NCBI RefSeq assembly: GCF_963422335.1
Contig: NZ_OY729424.1
Span: 2,046,001 to 2,110,000, forward strand
Direction of reading: 5' to 3'
DNA: 64,000 nucleotides
Source: an uncultured Roseateles sp.
GTDB lineage: Bacteria; Pseudomonadota; Gammaproteobacteria; Burkholderiales; Burkholderiaceae_C
Shown: positions 25,830 through 34,808 of the stretch, one piece after another
How the letters are laid out: every line of letters begins with the position of its first letter
Numbering within the stretch: position 1 is the stretch's first letter
Notes under the pieces: generated by a model
Told to the model about the DNA's origin: nothing
The model's database searches: none
The model's input: only the letters and a program-made list of their open reading frames with translations
Program-made: the position numbers and the translations under genes

Positions 25830-26774
25830 TCAGTCAATCACGACGGTGTTCTGAAACTGGTCCAGCGTCTCGTCTCGATCAAAGAGGATGTCGCCGTAGC
25901 TCTTGTCATACGCGATACCCTGGAACTTCTCAAAGTCGAACAGCTTGTGATCCATCATGTGTGAAGGCACGACGTTGGACATGGCCGAGAACATGCTCCG
26001 CAGTCGCTGGGGATGCTGCTTATCCCATTGCTGCAGGAGTTCCTTCATCGCTTGCCGCTGCAAGTTGGGCTGCGAACCACAGAGATTGCAAGGAATGATC
26101 GGAAACTGCATTGCCGCTGCGTACTTCTTGATGTCTGCTTCCTTGCAGTAGGCAAGCGGACGGATGACGATGTTGCTGCCATCGTCGGACTTCAGTTTCG
26201 GCGGCATCGTCTTGATCCGGCCTCCGAAGAACATGTTCAGCAGCAAAGTCTCAAGAATGTCGTCACGGTGGTGGCCCAGCGCGATCTTGGTGGCGCCGAG
26301 TTCCTTCGCGGTGCGATAGAGGATGCCGCGGCGCAGGCGCGAGCACAGGCTGCAGGTCGTTTTGCCGGGCGCGACCTTCTCCTTGACGATGCTATAGGTG
26401 TCCTGCTCGACGATCCGGAACGGGATCTGACGCTCGGTGAAGTACCGGGGGAGCACATCCTCAGGGAAGCCCGGCTGCTTCTGGTCAAGGTTGACGGCGA
26501 TCACGTCGAACTTGATCGGCGCCACATGCTTGAGATACAGGAGGGTATCTAGCATCGTGTACGAATCGGCCCCACCCGACATGCACACCATGATCAGGTC
26601 GCCGTCTTGGATCATGCTGAAGTCCTGGACCGCGCGGCCCGTCAGACGTCGGATCTTCTTTTGTGCGCCCTGGGCAGAATTCGACATCTCAGGCGTCTCA
26701 CGGCGCAGAAAGCTCTCACGCGCAGGCGCGGCGTAATCGGGCACAGGGCTGGTAGCGAGGTCCAACGTGGTCAT
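25830..26774 (-). CDS. ttcA: TtcA, tRNA 2-thiocytidine synthetase, island-borne full-length copy
   Basis: 314-residue PP-loop ATPase predicted to thiolate cytidine 32 of tRNA using an iron-sulphur cluster. The PP-loop reads CMSGGADSYTM (about residues 66-76), with alanine where most TtcA proteins have lysine (SGGKDS). Then come VNLDQKQPGFPEDVLP, the cluster cysteines in CSLCSRLRR and CGSQPNLQR, the GHHRDD motif and IIPCNLCGSQ. It is intact where the host copy is split and is clearly diverged from it (for example KELLQQWDKQHPQRLRSMF against KKMIREWERQYPGRVDNMF), so it is a homologue acquired with the island rather than a simple duplication. ATG 26774 gives normal length. Its role is probably to restore the modification lost by insertion. 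Confidence 0.85.
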   Translation of the reverse strand: MTTLDLATSPVPDYAAPARESFLRRETPEMSNSAQGAQKKIRRLTGRAVQDFSMIQDGDLIMVCMSGGADSYTMLDTLLYLKHVAPIKFDVIAVNLDQKQPGFPEDVLPRYFTERQIPFRIVEQDTYSIVKEKVAPGKTTCSLCSRLRRGILYRTAKELGATKIALGHHRDDILETLLLNMFFGGRIKTMPPKLKSDDGSNIVIRPLAYCKEADIKKYAAAMQFPIIPCNLCGSQPNLQRQAMKELLQQWDKQHPQRLRSMFSAMSNVVPSHMMDHKLFDFEKFQGIAYDKSYGDILFDRDETLDQFQNTVVID

Positions 26775-27231
26775 AGCAGTAGATTTTCCTTGAGCCGCAA
26801 TTGTCGCCGATGTCATCCAAAGCCCCGTTTCAAGCCATGCGGCAACATCCTGCACCAGCAACTGCGTGAGCCGTTCCTCTGGCCGAGACGGTCTCAGACC
26901 TCTTCTATGACGGAACTGATCGGGAGTGCCACAGGGCTGCATCCGCGCCCCGGATCGGGCGCGCTTTTTATTGCTACGTGTTACGTAAGTTGTTGATAAA
27001 TAAGAGTATTTTCATCATGCCTCCAGAATTTAGCGGTTTTTTTGTTCCAGAATGTGGTGGCCAACCTGGCGGCTGATGTTGCGCTAACTTCGTCCGTCCT
27101 CTGGGGCATGGCACCTTGGGAGGGAACCGCTTGGCCATCGAACCGCAAACCCCCGGCGCCTATACGCGCGTACTGCTCGACCGCGTTGGTCGCGGCAGGA
27201 ATCTTCCACCGTATATCGTTGGCTGAACGAG
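26775..27231. other. Gap between island ttcA and recombinase trio, with a terminator-like hairpin
   Basis: 457 bases without a supported gene. GCGCCC-cggatc-GGGCGC followed by GC and five T (26945-26969) reads as an intrinsic terminator on the plus strand, although no plus-strand gene precedes it inside the island. An AT-rich stretch at 26975-27050 (with the direct repeat TACGTGTTACGT) is the likely promoter region for the trio and possibly the divergent ttcA. The trio frame is open from 27088 without ATG. Confidence 0.4.
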
Positions 27232-28467
27232 TTGAGTCTATTTGGCAGGACCGTCTTTGAGGCCATCAACGGACAGTTGATCAAGACGATCACGCTCAGG
27301 ATGTACATCTGGTACAGCGCCCAAAAGAGCGCGTCACAGGAGAAGCTTCTTCGAGGATCGTTGCTGTACTGGATCAAAGAGGAAGTTCCAGGTCTTCATC
27401 AGGATCTTGTCACCCACCTGCGGGCGACGGCGCCACCCAAGCCGCGCGGGATGATCGAGGTCCAGAATGCGGTGCCTGCGGAGCGCCCATTGACCATGGG
27501 ACAGGTGCAAGGGCTGTTGGACGACGTCGCTGACTTGTATCTCGCCGGCACGTTCAATCCTCAAGACAACCTTCTCTGGCGCTTGATGATCTCCGAGGCA
27601 TTGCGCCCTTCGCAAATGAGGCTGCTGCAGGTCGGCGACGTCAAGATAACCCGCCACGAAGATGGCCGGCTTGTCAGCGTTCAACTGATGGTTCCGATGG
27701 TCAAGCAGTCCGGCATCGCGGCGCGGGACTATATGCGTGAGCATGCTTTGTCTCCGGCGGTGTCGCAAGCTGTCGTTGACCATCTTGAGTACATCGAATC
27801 GGTTCACGGAGGTCCAGTACCGAAGACATGGGCCATCTTCTGCGTGCGCCGCGCAAAGGACAAGAAGACGCGGATCACGAAGAGGACAAGCATCGATATC
27901 ACGGACCTCGTAGCTAAGACAAGGAGACATCTCACAGCGCGCAGCAGCGAGTTCGTCGATACCGATCTGTTCAATCGCAGATTGAAGCACACCAAGTTGA
28001 CCCACCTCGCCGCTGCCGGCGCGCCACTGGAGGTGCTCGCCTATGCGGGCTACCAGACATCCACGGTTTCTCTGGTGCGGTACGTCAATCTGACTGAGGA
28101 GGCTTTCGTTGGTTACGAGGAGAAACTCGATACCGCCCATCAACACATAGAAGACGCATTTCGAGGTCGCGTGATTGAAAGGGCTGAGGCAACCCACCCG
28201 GATCCGGAACATCGGATCGCAGACCCCAGCATGGAGGACGAAGTCGGTGCATGCGCCGATGAACCATGCGAGTTCCTGGCATGCCTCGGTTGTTATGGGT
28301 GCTCTCGCTTCGAGGCATTCAAGGACGGACCACATGAGCGCGTTGAAGCGAAGCTCGTATCGGATCAGGCTCGTGCACGTGCCGCCGGCATGCCGGACGA
28401 AACGGTGAATTTGAACGATCGGACGCTTGCGGCGGTTCGCCGAGTCATTCAGATCGCCCGGATCTGA
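27232..28467 (+). CDS. gmtY: Tyrosine recombinase, first gene of the trio (GmtY-like)
   Basis: About 411 residues. The C-terminal catalytic domain shows the box I arginine in ISEALRPSQMRLLQVGDV (about residue 125), the box II region FNRRLKHTKLTHLAAAGAPLEVLAYAGYQTST and the candidate nucleophile tyrosine of VRYVN. A cysteine-rich tail, CADEPCEFLACLGCYGC, follows and may bind zinc. The start is unclear: TTG 27232 is the first usable codon, the frame is open back to 27088 without ATG, and another frame just upstream also looks coding-like, so an N-terminal frameshift is possible. It is followed by two genes in the order and sizes of gamma-mobile-trio loci; the family name is by resemblance, not a search. 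Confidence 0.65.
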   Translation: MSLFGRTVFEAINGQLIKTITLRMYIWYSAQKSASQEKLLRGSLLYWIKEEVPGLHQDLVTHLRATAPPKPRGMIEVQNAVPAERPLTMGQVQGLLDDVADLYLAGTFNPQDNLLWRLMISEALRPSQMRLLQVGDVKITRHEDGRLVSVQLMVPMVKQSGIAARDYMREHALSPAVSQAVVDHLEYIESVHGGPVPKTWAIFCVRRAKDKKTRITKRTSIDITDLVAKTRRHLTARSSEFVDTDLFNRRLKHTKLTHLAAAGAPLEVLAYAGYQTSTVSLVRYVNLTEEAFVGYEEKLDTAHQHIEDAFRGRVIERAEATHPDPEHRIADPSMEDEVGACADEPCEFLACLGCYGCSRFEAFKDGPHERVEAKLVSDQARARAAGMPDETVNLNDRTLAAVRRVIQIARI

Positions 28468-28468
28468 A

Positions 28469-30925
28469 ATGAACGAAGCCACGACGCACTCATTCGCCTT
28501 CGAATCCAAGGCGAGCAGCGCCTGCACACGCTTCGACGACTTCATCGAGTGGGCCGAACCGGGTGGAACTGGTGGGTTCGATAACGCTCATCGCGAGCGG
28601 TATGAGCGCAAGGACGCCTTCTTCGCGTTTAGCACGAAATTCCTGCCCCACAGCCACGACAGCTATCGCGCTTGGCTTGTCAGGCAGGAGTACCTCAAGC
28701 GAGCCGCCAAGGGCGGATTTTTTGCGAGAGCTCGCGGCGACTCCGTCCCTGAGGTCAAGAACCCTCTAGCCATGATTCGGCCGGGCAGGTTCTTGTCATT
28801 TGCGAAGGCCTATCTCAACGTCTACTGCCATATCCGCAAGATTCGCAGCACGCCGAAGGCAACAGTCAGGGCCTTGATTTTCCTTGAGAAGTCGCTACGC
28901 GATCTGAACAAGGGCGACAACGATCCTTCCAACATTTCACACCTCGCTCTTCATCGTGCAGCACTGGCTGTGCAGCGATCCAAGATGAGCCCGGGCGTAT
29001 GCTTTGACGTCGGGAAAGCGCTTGAGCATCTAGCTCTTCTCGTGCAGGCCGGGGGGCGGTTCAAGGGCGACAAGAAGCATGCTGCCTTTCCCGGATTCAA
29101 CCTGATCCGCACTTCGTTCTCCTTCCGATCACCGATCAAGGCGCCTCCGAAATTCGGCAAGAAGCGAAAGGATGACGACTCCTGCGCCGACAGCGGCCAT
29201 CTCAGCAGCGAAGAGGTGGCTGCCGTTGGGCTCGCGTATCGACGGTCGGAGGAGCGCTTCGGCGCAGCAGGTGTCCCGACATTCTTCGGAGCCCTCACGG
29301 GTTTAGCGCTGACCACAGCCTCAATGCGCGCTTCGGAACTTCAATCTCTTCGCGCAGATGCGCTGTATGACAGCGATGGCCGCCGCCGGCTACGCATTCC
29401 TCGACCGAAAATCGGGATCGAGCAAGATGTCCCGGTCAGCAAACGACTTGGCCCACTGGCGAGCGAGCTGTTCGACGTCGTCAAGAAGCATTCCTCAGAA
29501 GCGCGAGCCGCTCTCGCGTTCTACATCGCGCAGAGTCCCGAGAGCGTCGAGGGCATTCACACGCTGTACATCCCGGGCAATATCAAACCTCTGCTCAGGT
29601 CGGCCTACCTCACGAAGAGCCAGTCACACGATCTGATCAATCCGGACGTGACGAACAAGGTTGCCTTCCCACAACGTCTGATCGGTGTCGTTCCTATGAC
29701 CTACTTCGTGGCAAAGCACGGAGACGTTTACGGCCCGCCGAGCGTTTGGCCTATGGTACGAATCGGCGACGTGATCACCGCATGCCAGCATCTCCCGATC
29801 AAGGCCACAACGCCATCTGATGCGAATTCCAGGCAATACATAAGCATGAAGTCCGCGGAGAAGCTGCTCGGCGTCAGCAACAAGAACTCGCTAGTGCGAA
29901 AAGCCCTCCGACCGCTCTTCTCTTCTTCCAAGGCTCGAAAGTGCGAAGCTTTCATGTCGCGCGACGCCGTGGTCAGCTATCTTCTCTCGGAATTCAAGAA
30001 GTCGGCATTCCCGCACTGGCCATACACGTCCAAGGATCGTTCGATCAGACTGGATGCTGCTCTAGCGGTTCACTTTGAAGCCGGCGACAACGCACAAATC
30101 AAACCGGGCACACAGCGCCAGCAATGGTGGCTGCCTCGACTCCTGTCAATACAGAACTTGAATCGATGGATCTCCGGGAGTAGCCGTTACCCGCCGCTAC
30201 TTTTCTCGCTGACTAACGTCAGGCTCGGGAGCGGTGCATTTCCGAGTGTCTCGGTCCAGCGAACCCGGCGGTACCACCACACCGCAGCATTGCTTGCCGG
30301 CGCCAACCCCCTTTTTGCCGATGAGCTGGCCGGGCGGCAGTCCGGCTGGCAAGGAGAAGCCTACGACTACCGTACGCCTCGCGAGATCGTCCGTCAGTCG
30401 ATAGACACCTACGATCCGGACCAGGGATCCGACGTCATCGGACCGGTTGCCGATCAGGCGCCCTCGCCCAAGCGGGTCGTTGAGCGCAGAATTTTTCTTG
30501 CTGAGAACGCCGCCCCGAAGCACATAACGGAGATTGGAGGCTGCCGTACTGATTGGACCTTGGATCCCTGCGACTATCACGGTGACTGCATTCGCTGCGG
30601 CGAACATGTTTGGCGCAAGGGCGACAAGGTGCGCCTTCCGCGAATTCTTGATATGCACGCCGAGGCGGAGCGGACCATCAAGATTGGCGCGGCGAAGCTC
30701 AGCGCGAATCCGCGAATGAAGTCGATAGAGAAGCAGGTGCGCCAGCAGATGGAGGCGCTCGACCGCTGCAATCACATCCTTCGCATCGAGGCCGATGACT
30801 CCATAGCGGTTGGCACGCTGGTCACATTTCCTGCTGCACCTACGGCGATGTCGAGTACTGAGCTTCGGTCCCGGCTGAGGCGGGCATTGGAAGGCAAGAA
30901 TCCGCCGCACTCTAGGAAGTCATAA
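28469..30925 (+). CDS. gmtZ: Large tyrosine-recombinase-like integrase, second gene of the trio (GmtZ-like)
   Basis: 818 residues. A recombinase-type core is visible from about residue 265: TTASMRASELQSLRAD (box I arginine) and, after a long insert, RRYHHTAALLAGANPLFADELAGRQSGWQGEAYDYRTPRE, which resembles the HxLRH...GHs...tY block. A CDYHGDCIRCGEHVW motif near residue 700 looks like a zinc knuckle and is followed by a helical tail. ATG 28469 lies two bases after the stop of the preceding recombinase; the open frame extends upstream but has no better start. Size, position and the C-terminal cysteine motif fit the GMT integrase. It probably acts together with its two neighbours in moving the island. 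Confidence 0.65.
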   Translation: MNEATTHSFAFESKASSACTRFDDFIEWAEPGGTGGFDNAHRERYERKDAFFAFSTKFLPHSHDSYRAWLVRQEYLKRAAKGGFFARARGDSVPEVKNPLAMIRPGRFLSFAKAYLNVYCHIRKIRSTPKATVRALIFLEKSLRDLNKGDNDPSNISHLALHRAALAVQRSKMSPGVCFDVGKALEHLALLVQAGGRFKGDKKHAAFPGFNLIRTSFSFRSPIKAPPKFGKKRKDDDSCADSGHLSSEEVAAVGLAYRRSEERFGAAGVPTFFGALTGLALTTASMRASELQSLRADALYDSDGRRRLRIPRPKIGIEQDVPVSKRLGPLASELFDVVKKHSSEARAALAFYIAQSPESVEGIHTLYIPGNIKPLLRSAYLTKSQSHDLINPDVTNKVAFPQRLIGVVPMTYFVAKHGDVYGPPSVWPMVRIGDVITACQHLPIKATTPSDANSRQYISMKSAEKLLGVSNKNSLVRKALRPLFSSSKARKCEAFMSRDAVVSYLLSEFKKSAFPHWPYTSKDRSIRLDAALAVHFEAGDNAQIKPGTQRQQWWLPRLLSIQNLNRWISGSSRYPPLLFSLTNVRLGSGAFPSVSVQRTRRYHHTAALLAGANPLFADELAGRQSGWQGEAYDYRTPREIVRQSIDTYDPDQGSDVIGPVADQAPSPKRVVERRIFLAENAAPKHITEIGGCRTDWTLDPCDYHGDCIRCGEHVWRKGDKVRLPRILDMHAEAERTIKIGAAKLSANPRMKSIEKQVRQQMEALDRCNHILRIEADDSIAVGTLVTFPAAPTAMSSTELRSRLRRALEGKNPPHSRKS

Positions 30926-30934
30926 GGAACTCGC

Positions 30935-31375
30935 ATGCGCAAGATTGGTGAGCAAGACGAGAGGGCGATCGTGGGTATGTTGCGCAATTGGAAGCGCCCG
31001 CCACTACGATGGGAACTGGTCCGGGAGCGCATCTCCGCAGAACTGCTCGAGGGCGAAACATCGTGGTCGCGTAAGTCGTTGCAGGCCAACGAGTCAATAA
31101 ATGCAGCGTGGGTTACTGCAAATGATCGGCTGGCTAGTGACGGACGGGGTGCGCGAGGAGCTGAACGTGACGAGCCCTCTGAAATCGAACGGCTCCAAGC
31201 CGCGTTGTGCGAACTAAACATCAAGTACGAAAACTTGCTGATTCGGCACCGAAAGGTGATTCACAACGCAGCCTTGTTGCCCGGCGGTACGCGACTGCTT
31301 CTTGACCCGTTGCCTGATAACACTCCAGTGCAGAAGGAGGGGGGCACGGGGTCGAAGCCGTCTCGGCACAAATGA
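30935..31375 (+). CDS. gmtX: Small third component of the recombinase trio (GmtX-like)
   Basis: 146 residues. The N-terminal half (AIVGMLRNWKRPPLRWELV, then YS-like SWSRKSLQANESINAAW) has the form of small helical partners of recombinase trios such as TnpC/GmtX. A leucine/glutamate helix follows (EIERLQAALCELNIKYENLLIRH, about residues 81-103), likely a coiled coil, and the tail is disordered. It starts nine bases after the large integrase with a GGA ribosome site, so all three genes form one operon. No enzymatic motif is seen. Confidence 0.6.
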   Translation: MRKIGEQDERAIVGMLRNWKRPPLRWELVRERISAELLEGETSWSRKSLQANESINAAWVTANDRLASDGRGARGAERDEPSEIERLQAALCELNIKYENLLIRHRKVIHNAALLPGGTRLLLDPLPDNTPVQKEGGTGSKPSRHK

Positions 31376-31669
31376 CGCCGACCTGACGCATATTGCGACG
31401 CAGAAGGATCACACACGAGCACCAGTTGGCTTCAACTGCCATGCCCAACGCGGCGCCTCAAGCGCCGGCACTTTGTCATGAATATTGCAGCACGTTGAAG
31501 CCTCGCAGCGCGCCGGAGCCAAAAACGACGAAGTCGGAGCTGGAGCAAGCGCTGATTGCCCCAATTCAGCCCACTAGGCCGAATGCCTGCGCCATTCGTA
31601 TTCGGCCTGCCCTGGTGGAATGCAATTATTCGTCGAATTCAAATTCGGCCGAGTTGAATCGCAGGCCTT

Positions 31670-31800
31670 GCAATTTTTACTAATGGCCCTCTGCAAGCCA
31701 TCGTCGAATCCCACGGGCGTCTCTGCCGCCGGATCAATCGAGATGCGTACTTTGACTCCGTGATTTGCAGTGAACTGCTGAACCACCTCGTCGTATCCGT
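31670..31800 (-). pseudogene. Degenerate partial duplication of the DUF499 gene 3' end
   Basis: On the minus strand this stretch encodes DEVVQQFTANHGVKVRISI and PVGFDDGLQRAISKNCK, matching the C-terminus of the adjacent DUF499 protein (DEVVQQFTTKLGVKVRVSI, PAGFDDGLQRAVNENCR) about 300 bases upstream. The reading frame has no plausible start of its own. It is the only recognisable content of the 580-base gap between the trio and the DUF499 gene. Confidence 0.6.
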
Positions 31801-31955
31801 CCGGCCAAGTCATCTTGACCCTGGACGGAGCGCGATTCAGGCCGATTGCTTCCAGCGATACGGCAGCTACGCGCGTGCAGTTAGCGCCGCCGACGGGGCG
31901 GCTACAGGACTCCAACTGAAGGCCTGGCACCCATTCGGCCATTTGCTTGGTCTGC

Positions 31956-34808
31956 TCATTCGCCAGACTCAAAGTCACCCTTGACCTTGAGGACACGGCA
32001 GTTCTCGTTGACGGCCCGCTGGAGCCCATCATCAAATCCTGCTGGGAACTCTGCCTCAATTTCGATCGAGACTCGAACCTTGACACCTAGCTTGGTAGTG
32101 AACTGTTGCACCACCTCATCTACGATGTCCGCGAATTGCTTCTTGGCTAGCGTCGGGTTCAAGTCAATGCTGCCATAGAACCGGCGCTTGTGTGCTGCTG
32201 CAGGTACTGACACAGGAGGTTCGCCGTCTGTTCCAGGTCCACCTGACGGCGGCCGCTCAGTGACACCAGTTGGCGGAGCGCGGTCGTCAGTCGTGAGCGT
32301 GCTCGTATTTTGCGCTGGCTTGCGCGCCGCGGCTTCTTCTGCGCGCAGCTTGTCCGTATAAGCGCTGGCTGTTGCGGGCTCAATCAGTAGCAGGCTATTG
32401 TCCAAGAAGATCGTGCTGCGGCGACCGAACACGAAGCCTGCATAACGGCTATCAGCCTTGCCTTGAGCAATTGCGAAGAAGTCCTGGGACTCGACACCCG
32501 CATTGATCGTCAATTGGAAGACCTGATCATCTTTCAAGCGTGGTAAATAGAGGTACTGGCAGGTCTTCTGCCAAACATCCAGCGCGTTCGCTTCAGGTAC
32601 ACCTTCCTTCCAAAACCAAGCCTTGAGCAACGCTGCCAAGTGGATCGGGGCCCACTCGGTGATCAGGAGTTCGTTCTCCTTCATCACGCGCTCGATTTCC
32701 TGCGAGGCGTTGGCCGCGCCAGGATTCAATGGGAAATGCTCCCACTGAATGTCTCCCAGCCCCTTGCCGGGTCGAACTTCCTGTACGGGTGCCAGCAACC
32801 ACTTGTAGGTCTCGCGCACCATGCGGCGCAAAGCGTCATTGGCATCGTCCAGGCTCTTCTGTGCCTGCTTTGCCTGCAGCATGTCCAGGTTCAGTTTTCC
32901 ATCGCGGATGTCGTTCACGATGGACTGCCACGCAAGCATGGAACGCACCTGGTCTCGCAGACGAGCCACGTTGTCGTAGTCGGCCGCCATGAAGATCAAT
33001 CGGTTTTGCTTCTGGCGGGGAGCATCACCGCGGCTCTTCAGAATCTCGGTCGCACGATCAACGGCGAGGTTCGTGCCGCTGCGGCTGAAACCTGCATCAG
33101 GCGGTAGCACCACTAGACGGAGCGCCCAGTCGTCAGGCACGTCACTGCTGTTGGTGAATACGTGGATGCCAGTGAAGATGCCAGTTGCAAGGCTCTTGCG
33201 CACGCGGTCTTGCACGGCAGGGAAGACATCTTCCTTGTCAAGATAGCGACGCTTTCGGTCCTCCATCTCACGACGCAGGTTGGGGCGGGTGTCAAACCAG
33301 AAGCGATCGTTGCCGCTATTCAGATAGTGCAGGCGGTCACCCAGACGGCGCAGCGCGTCCTTGAACACGCCCAACTGCTGCCCAGGCTGCATGACCCCCA
33401 GCAGCACACGCTGCAATTCGAGGCCGCGTACCACTTGATTGACTGTGCTCGGGGCGCTGCCCAGGAAGATGGTTCGAGCTGTCCGGCGGCAGGCCTGAAC
33501 CGCGCCCAAGCGGGTGTCTAGATTCTCGATGGCCGTGGTCTCAGCCCGCTCGCCGTCGATGTCGCGCTCCAGCACCGGATCCCAGCCCTGGGGAAGGTAG
33601 TAGATGATGTCGTTGCGGGTGTTGGCGTCGTCCAATGGCAGCGAGCCGGGCATGATTAGCGGGTCCCGGTTTTCGCTCTGCCATAGTCGGTGGATAACCT
33701 TGGCCATCAACTTCAGCACACCGCGGGTGCGCTGAAAGTTGTCCAACGACGACCAGTCCTCATACAGGCGGTCGAACACCTCAGGGTGGATCGGGTATGC
33801 ATGTACCAGGCGCTCGTAGTAGCGGCTTTCCTGAGTCTCGCGCGGCAAGTCATCCTTGTGAGCGATGTAGGCGTCATGGAAGGCACGGCATACCTTCTCA
33901 GCCGCCAGCCGATCACCGATCTGGCTGAACAGGCGGCGCCGCACGATCTCGAAGGCTTCTTCGGTCGCCACTGGTTTCCACAGTGCCTGCACCCGGCCGA
34001 AATAGTGCGCCAGCGAAGCCAGCGCCTTCACGCCGCGCTGGCTACCCGCTTCCTTGTCAGATTCGGGCAGTGAGGCCAGCAGCACGGCTGTCGGTACGGC
34101 CTTCAAGGCTTCGGTCAGTGCTTGGATGAAGGTCAGGTTCGAATCGAAGGAACCGCCTGTCAGTGACTTACCTTCTTCGAACTGGCGGATGTAGGCCACC
34201 AACTCGTCGATCAAGATCACGCAGGGCGCGTAGCTGGCGAGCAAAGACTCCAACACGGCCTTGCCAGGCGAGGTGCCGGAAGCGTCTGCGTCGGCCACCA
34301 TGGCATAGCCATCTGCACCACCAAGCTGCCACGCTAGGTCACCCCACAGTGTGCGCACTAACACGCCACCATGCTGTACTGGCTGGTTGGGCGAAGACTT
34401 GATGCCGTCCAGCACGACGATGCGTGCAGTCGGCAGCTCGGTGACGCCCGCTGCATCCATGATCGCCGGCACGCCGGGCATGTCGCTTGCGCCGGCCTTG
34501 CCACTGGCTAGGTGATATACGGCGAGCATCGTGTGGGTCTTGCCGCCACCAAATGCCGTCTGCAGTTGGATCACGGGATCCCCACCCTTGCCAGCTAGCC
34601 GTTGGACCACGGAGTCCAACAGCAGGCGCATGCCCTCTGTGATGAAGGTGCGCTGAAAGAAGAGCGCAGGGTCTTGATACTCAGCCGTCGCAGTGCCGGC
34701 ATGTACGCGCGAAAGGTCAGCCGCGAACTCGGCTTGCTGGAATGTGCCAGCAAGCACATCTTCATGGGGGACGGCAATTTCACGCCAAGGCTTGAGACTC
34801 ATCTTCAA
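31956..34808 (-). CDS. DUF499 domain AAA-type ATPase, last gene of the seven-gene defence operon
   Basis: 950 residues. The N-terminal ATPase has Walker A TAFGGGKTHTM (about residues 84-94) and Walker B CVILIDELVAYIRQ, the pattern of DUF499/COG1483 proteins. C-terminal positions about 815-870 are proline- and threonine-rich and low-complexity, and the final segment FADIVDEVVQQFTTKLGVKV...EFPAGFDDGLQRAVNENC is a compact domain that is duplicated downstream as a fragment. DUF499 ATPases are repeatedly found beside DUF1156 methyltransferases and SNF2 helicases in defence islands, as here. The start overlaps the Hsp70-like stop by four bases. The role is probably an energy-dependent switch or motor in the system. 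Confidence 0.75.
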   Translation of the reverse strand: MKMSLKPWREIAVPHEDVLAGTFQQAEFAADLSRVHAGTATAEYQDPALFFQRTFITEGMRLLLDSVVQRLAGKGGDPVIQLQTAFGGGKTHTMLAVYHLASGKAGASDMPGVPAIMDAAGVTELPTARIVVLDGIKSSPNQPVQHGGVLVRTLWGDLAWQLGGADGYAMVADADASGTSPGKAVLESLLASYAPCVILIDELVAYIRQFEEGKSLTGGSFDSNLTFIQALTEALKAVPTAVLLASLPESDKEAGSQRGVKALASLAHYFGRVQALWKPVATEEAFEIVRRRLFSQIGDRLAAEKVCRAFHDAYIAHKDDLPRETQESRYYERLVHAYPIHPEVFDRLYEDWSSLDNFQRTRGVLKLMAKVIHRLWQSENRDPLIMPGSLPLDDANTRNDIIYYLPQGWDPVLERDIDGERAETTAIENLDTRLGAVQACRRTARTIFLGSAPSTVNQVVRGLELQRVLLGVMQPGQQLGVFKDALRRLGDRLHYLNSGNDRFWFDTRPNLRREMEDRKRRYLDKEDVFPAVQDRVRKSLATGIFTGIHVFTNSSDVPDDWALRLVVLPPDAGFSRSGTNLAVDRATEILKSRGDAPRQKQNRLIFMAADYDNVARLRDQVRSMLAWQSIVNDIRDGKLNLDMLQAKQAQKSLDDANDALRRMVRETYKWLLAPVQEVRPGKGLGDIQWEHFPLNPGAANASQEIERVMKENELLITEWAPIHLAALLKAWFWKEGVPEANALDVWQKTCQYLYLPRLKDDQVFQLTINAGVESQDFFAIAQGKADSRYAGFVFGRRSTIFLDNSLLLIEPATASAYTDKLRAEEAAARKPAQNTSTLTTDDRAPPTGVTERPPSGGPGTDGEPPVSVPAAAHKRRFYGSIDLNPTLAKKQFADIVDEVVQQFTTKLGVKVRVSIEIEAEFPAGFDDGLQRAVNENCRVLKVKGDFESGE

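Noticed and set aside
26945..26969. Hairpin with T-run as the terminator of an annotated gene
   Set aside because: It is oriented for the plus strand, where no gene precedes it within the island; kept only as part of the gap description.
27232..31375. RIT (recombinase-in-trio) element
   Set aside because: RIT elements have three tyrosine recombinases of similar size; here the third protein is small and lacks catalytic residues, which fits GMT/Tn554-like organisation better.
31393..31683. 96-codon plus-strand frame downstream of the trio
   Set aside because: No ribosome site or motif; it overlaps the antisense of the degenerate DUF499 fragment.
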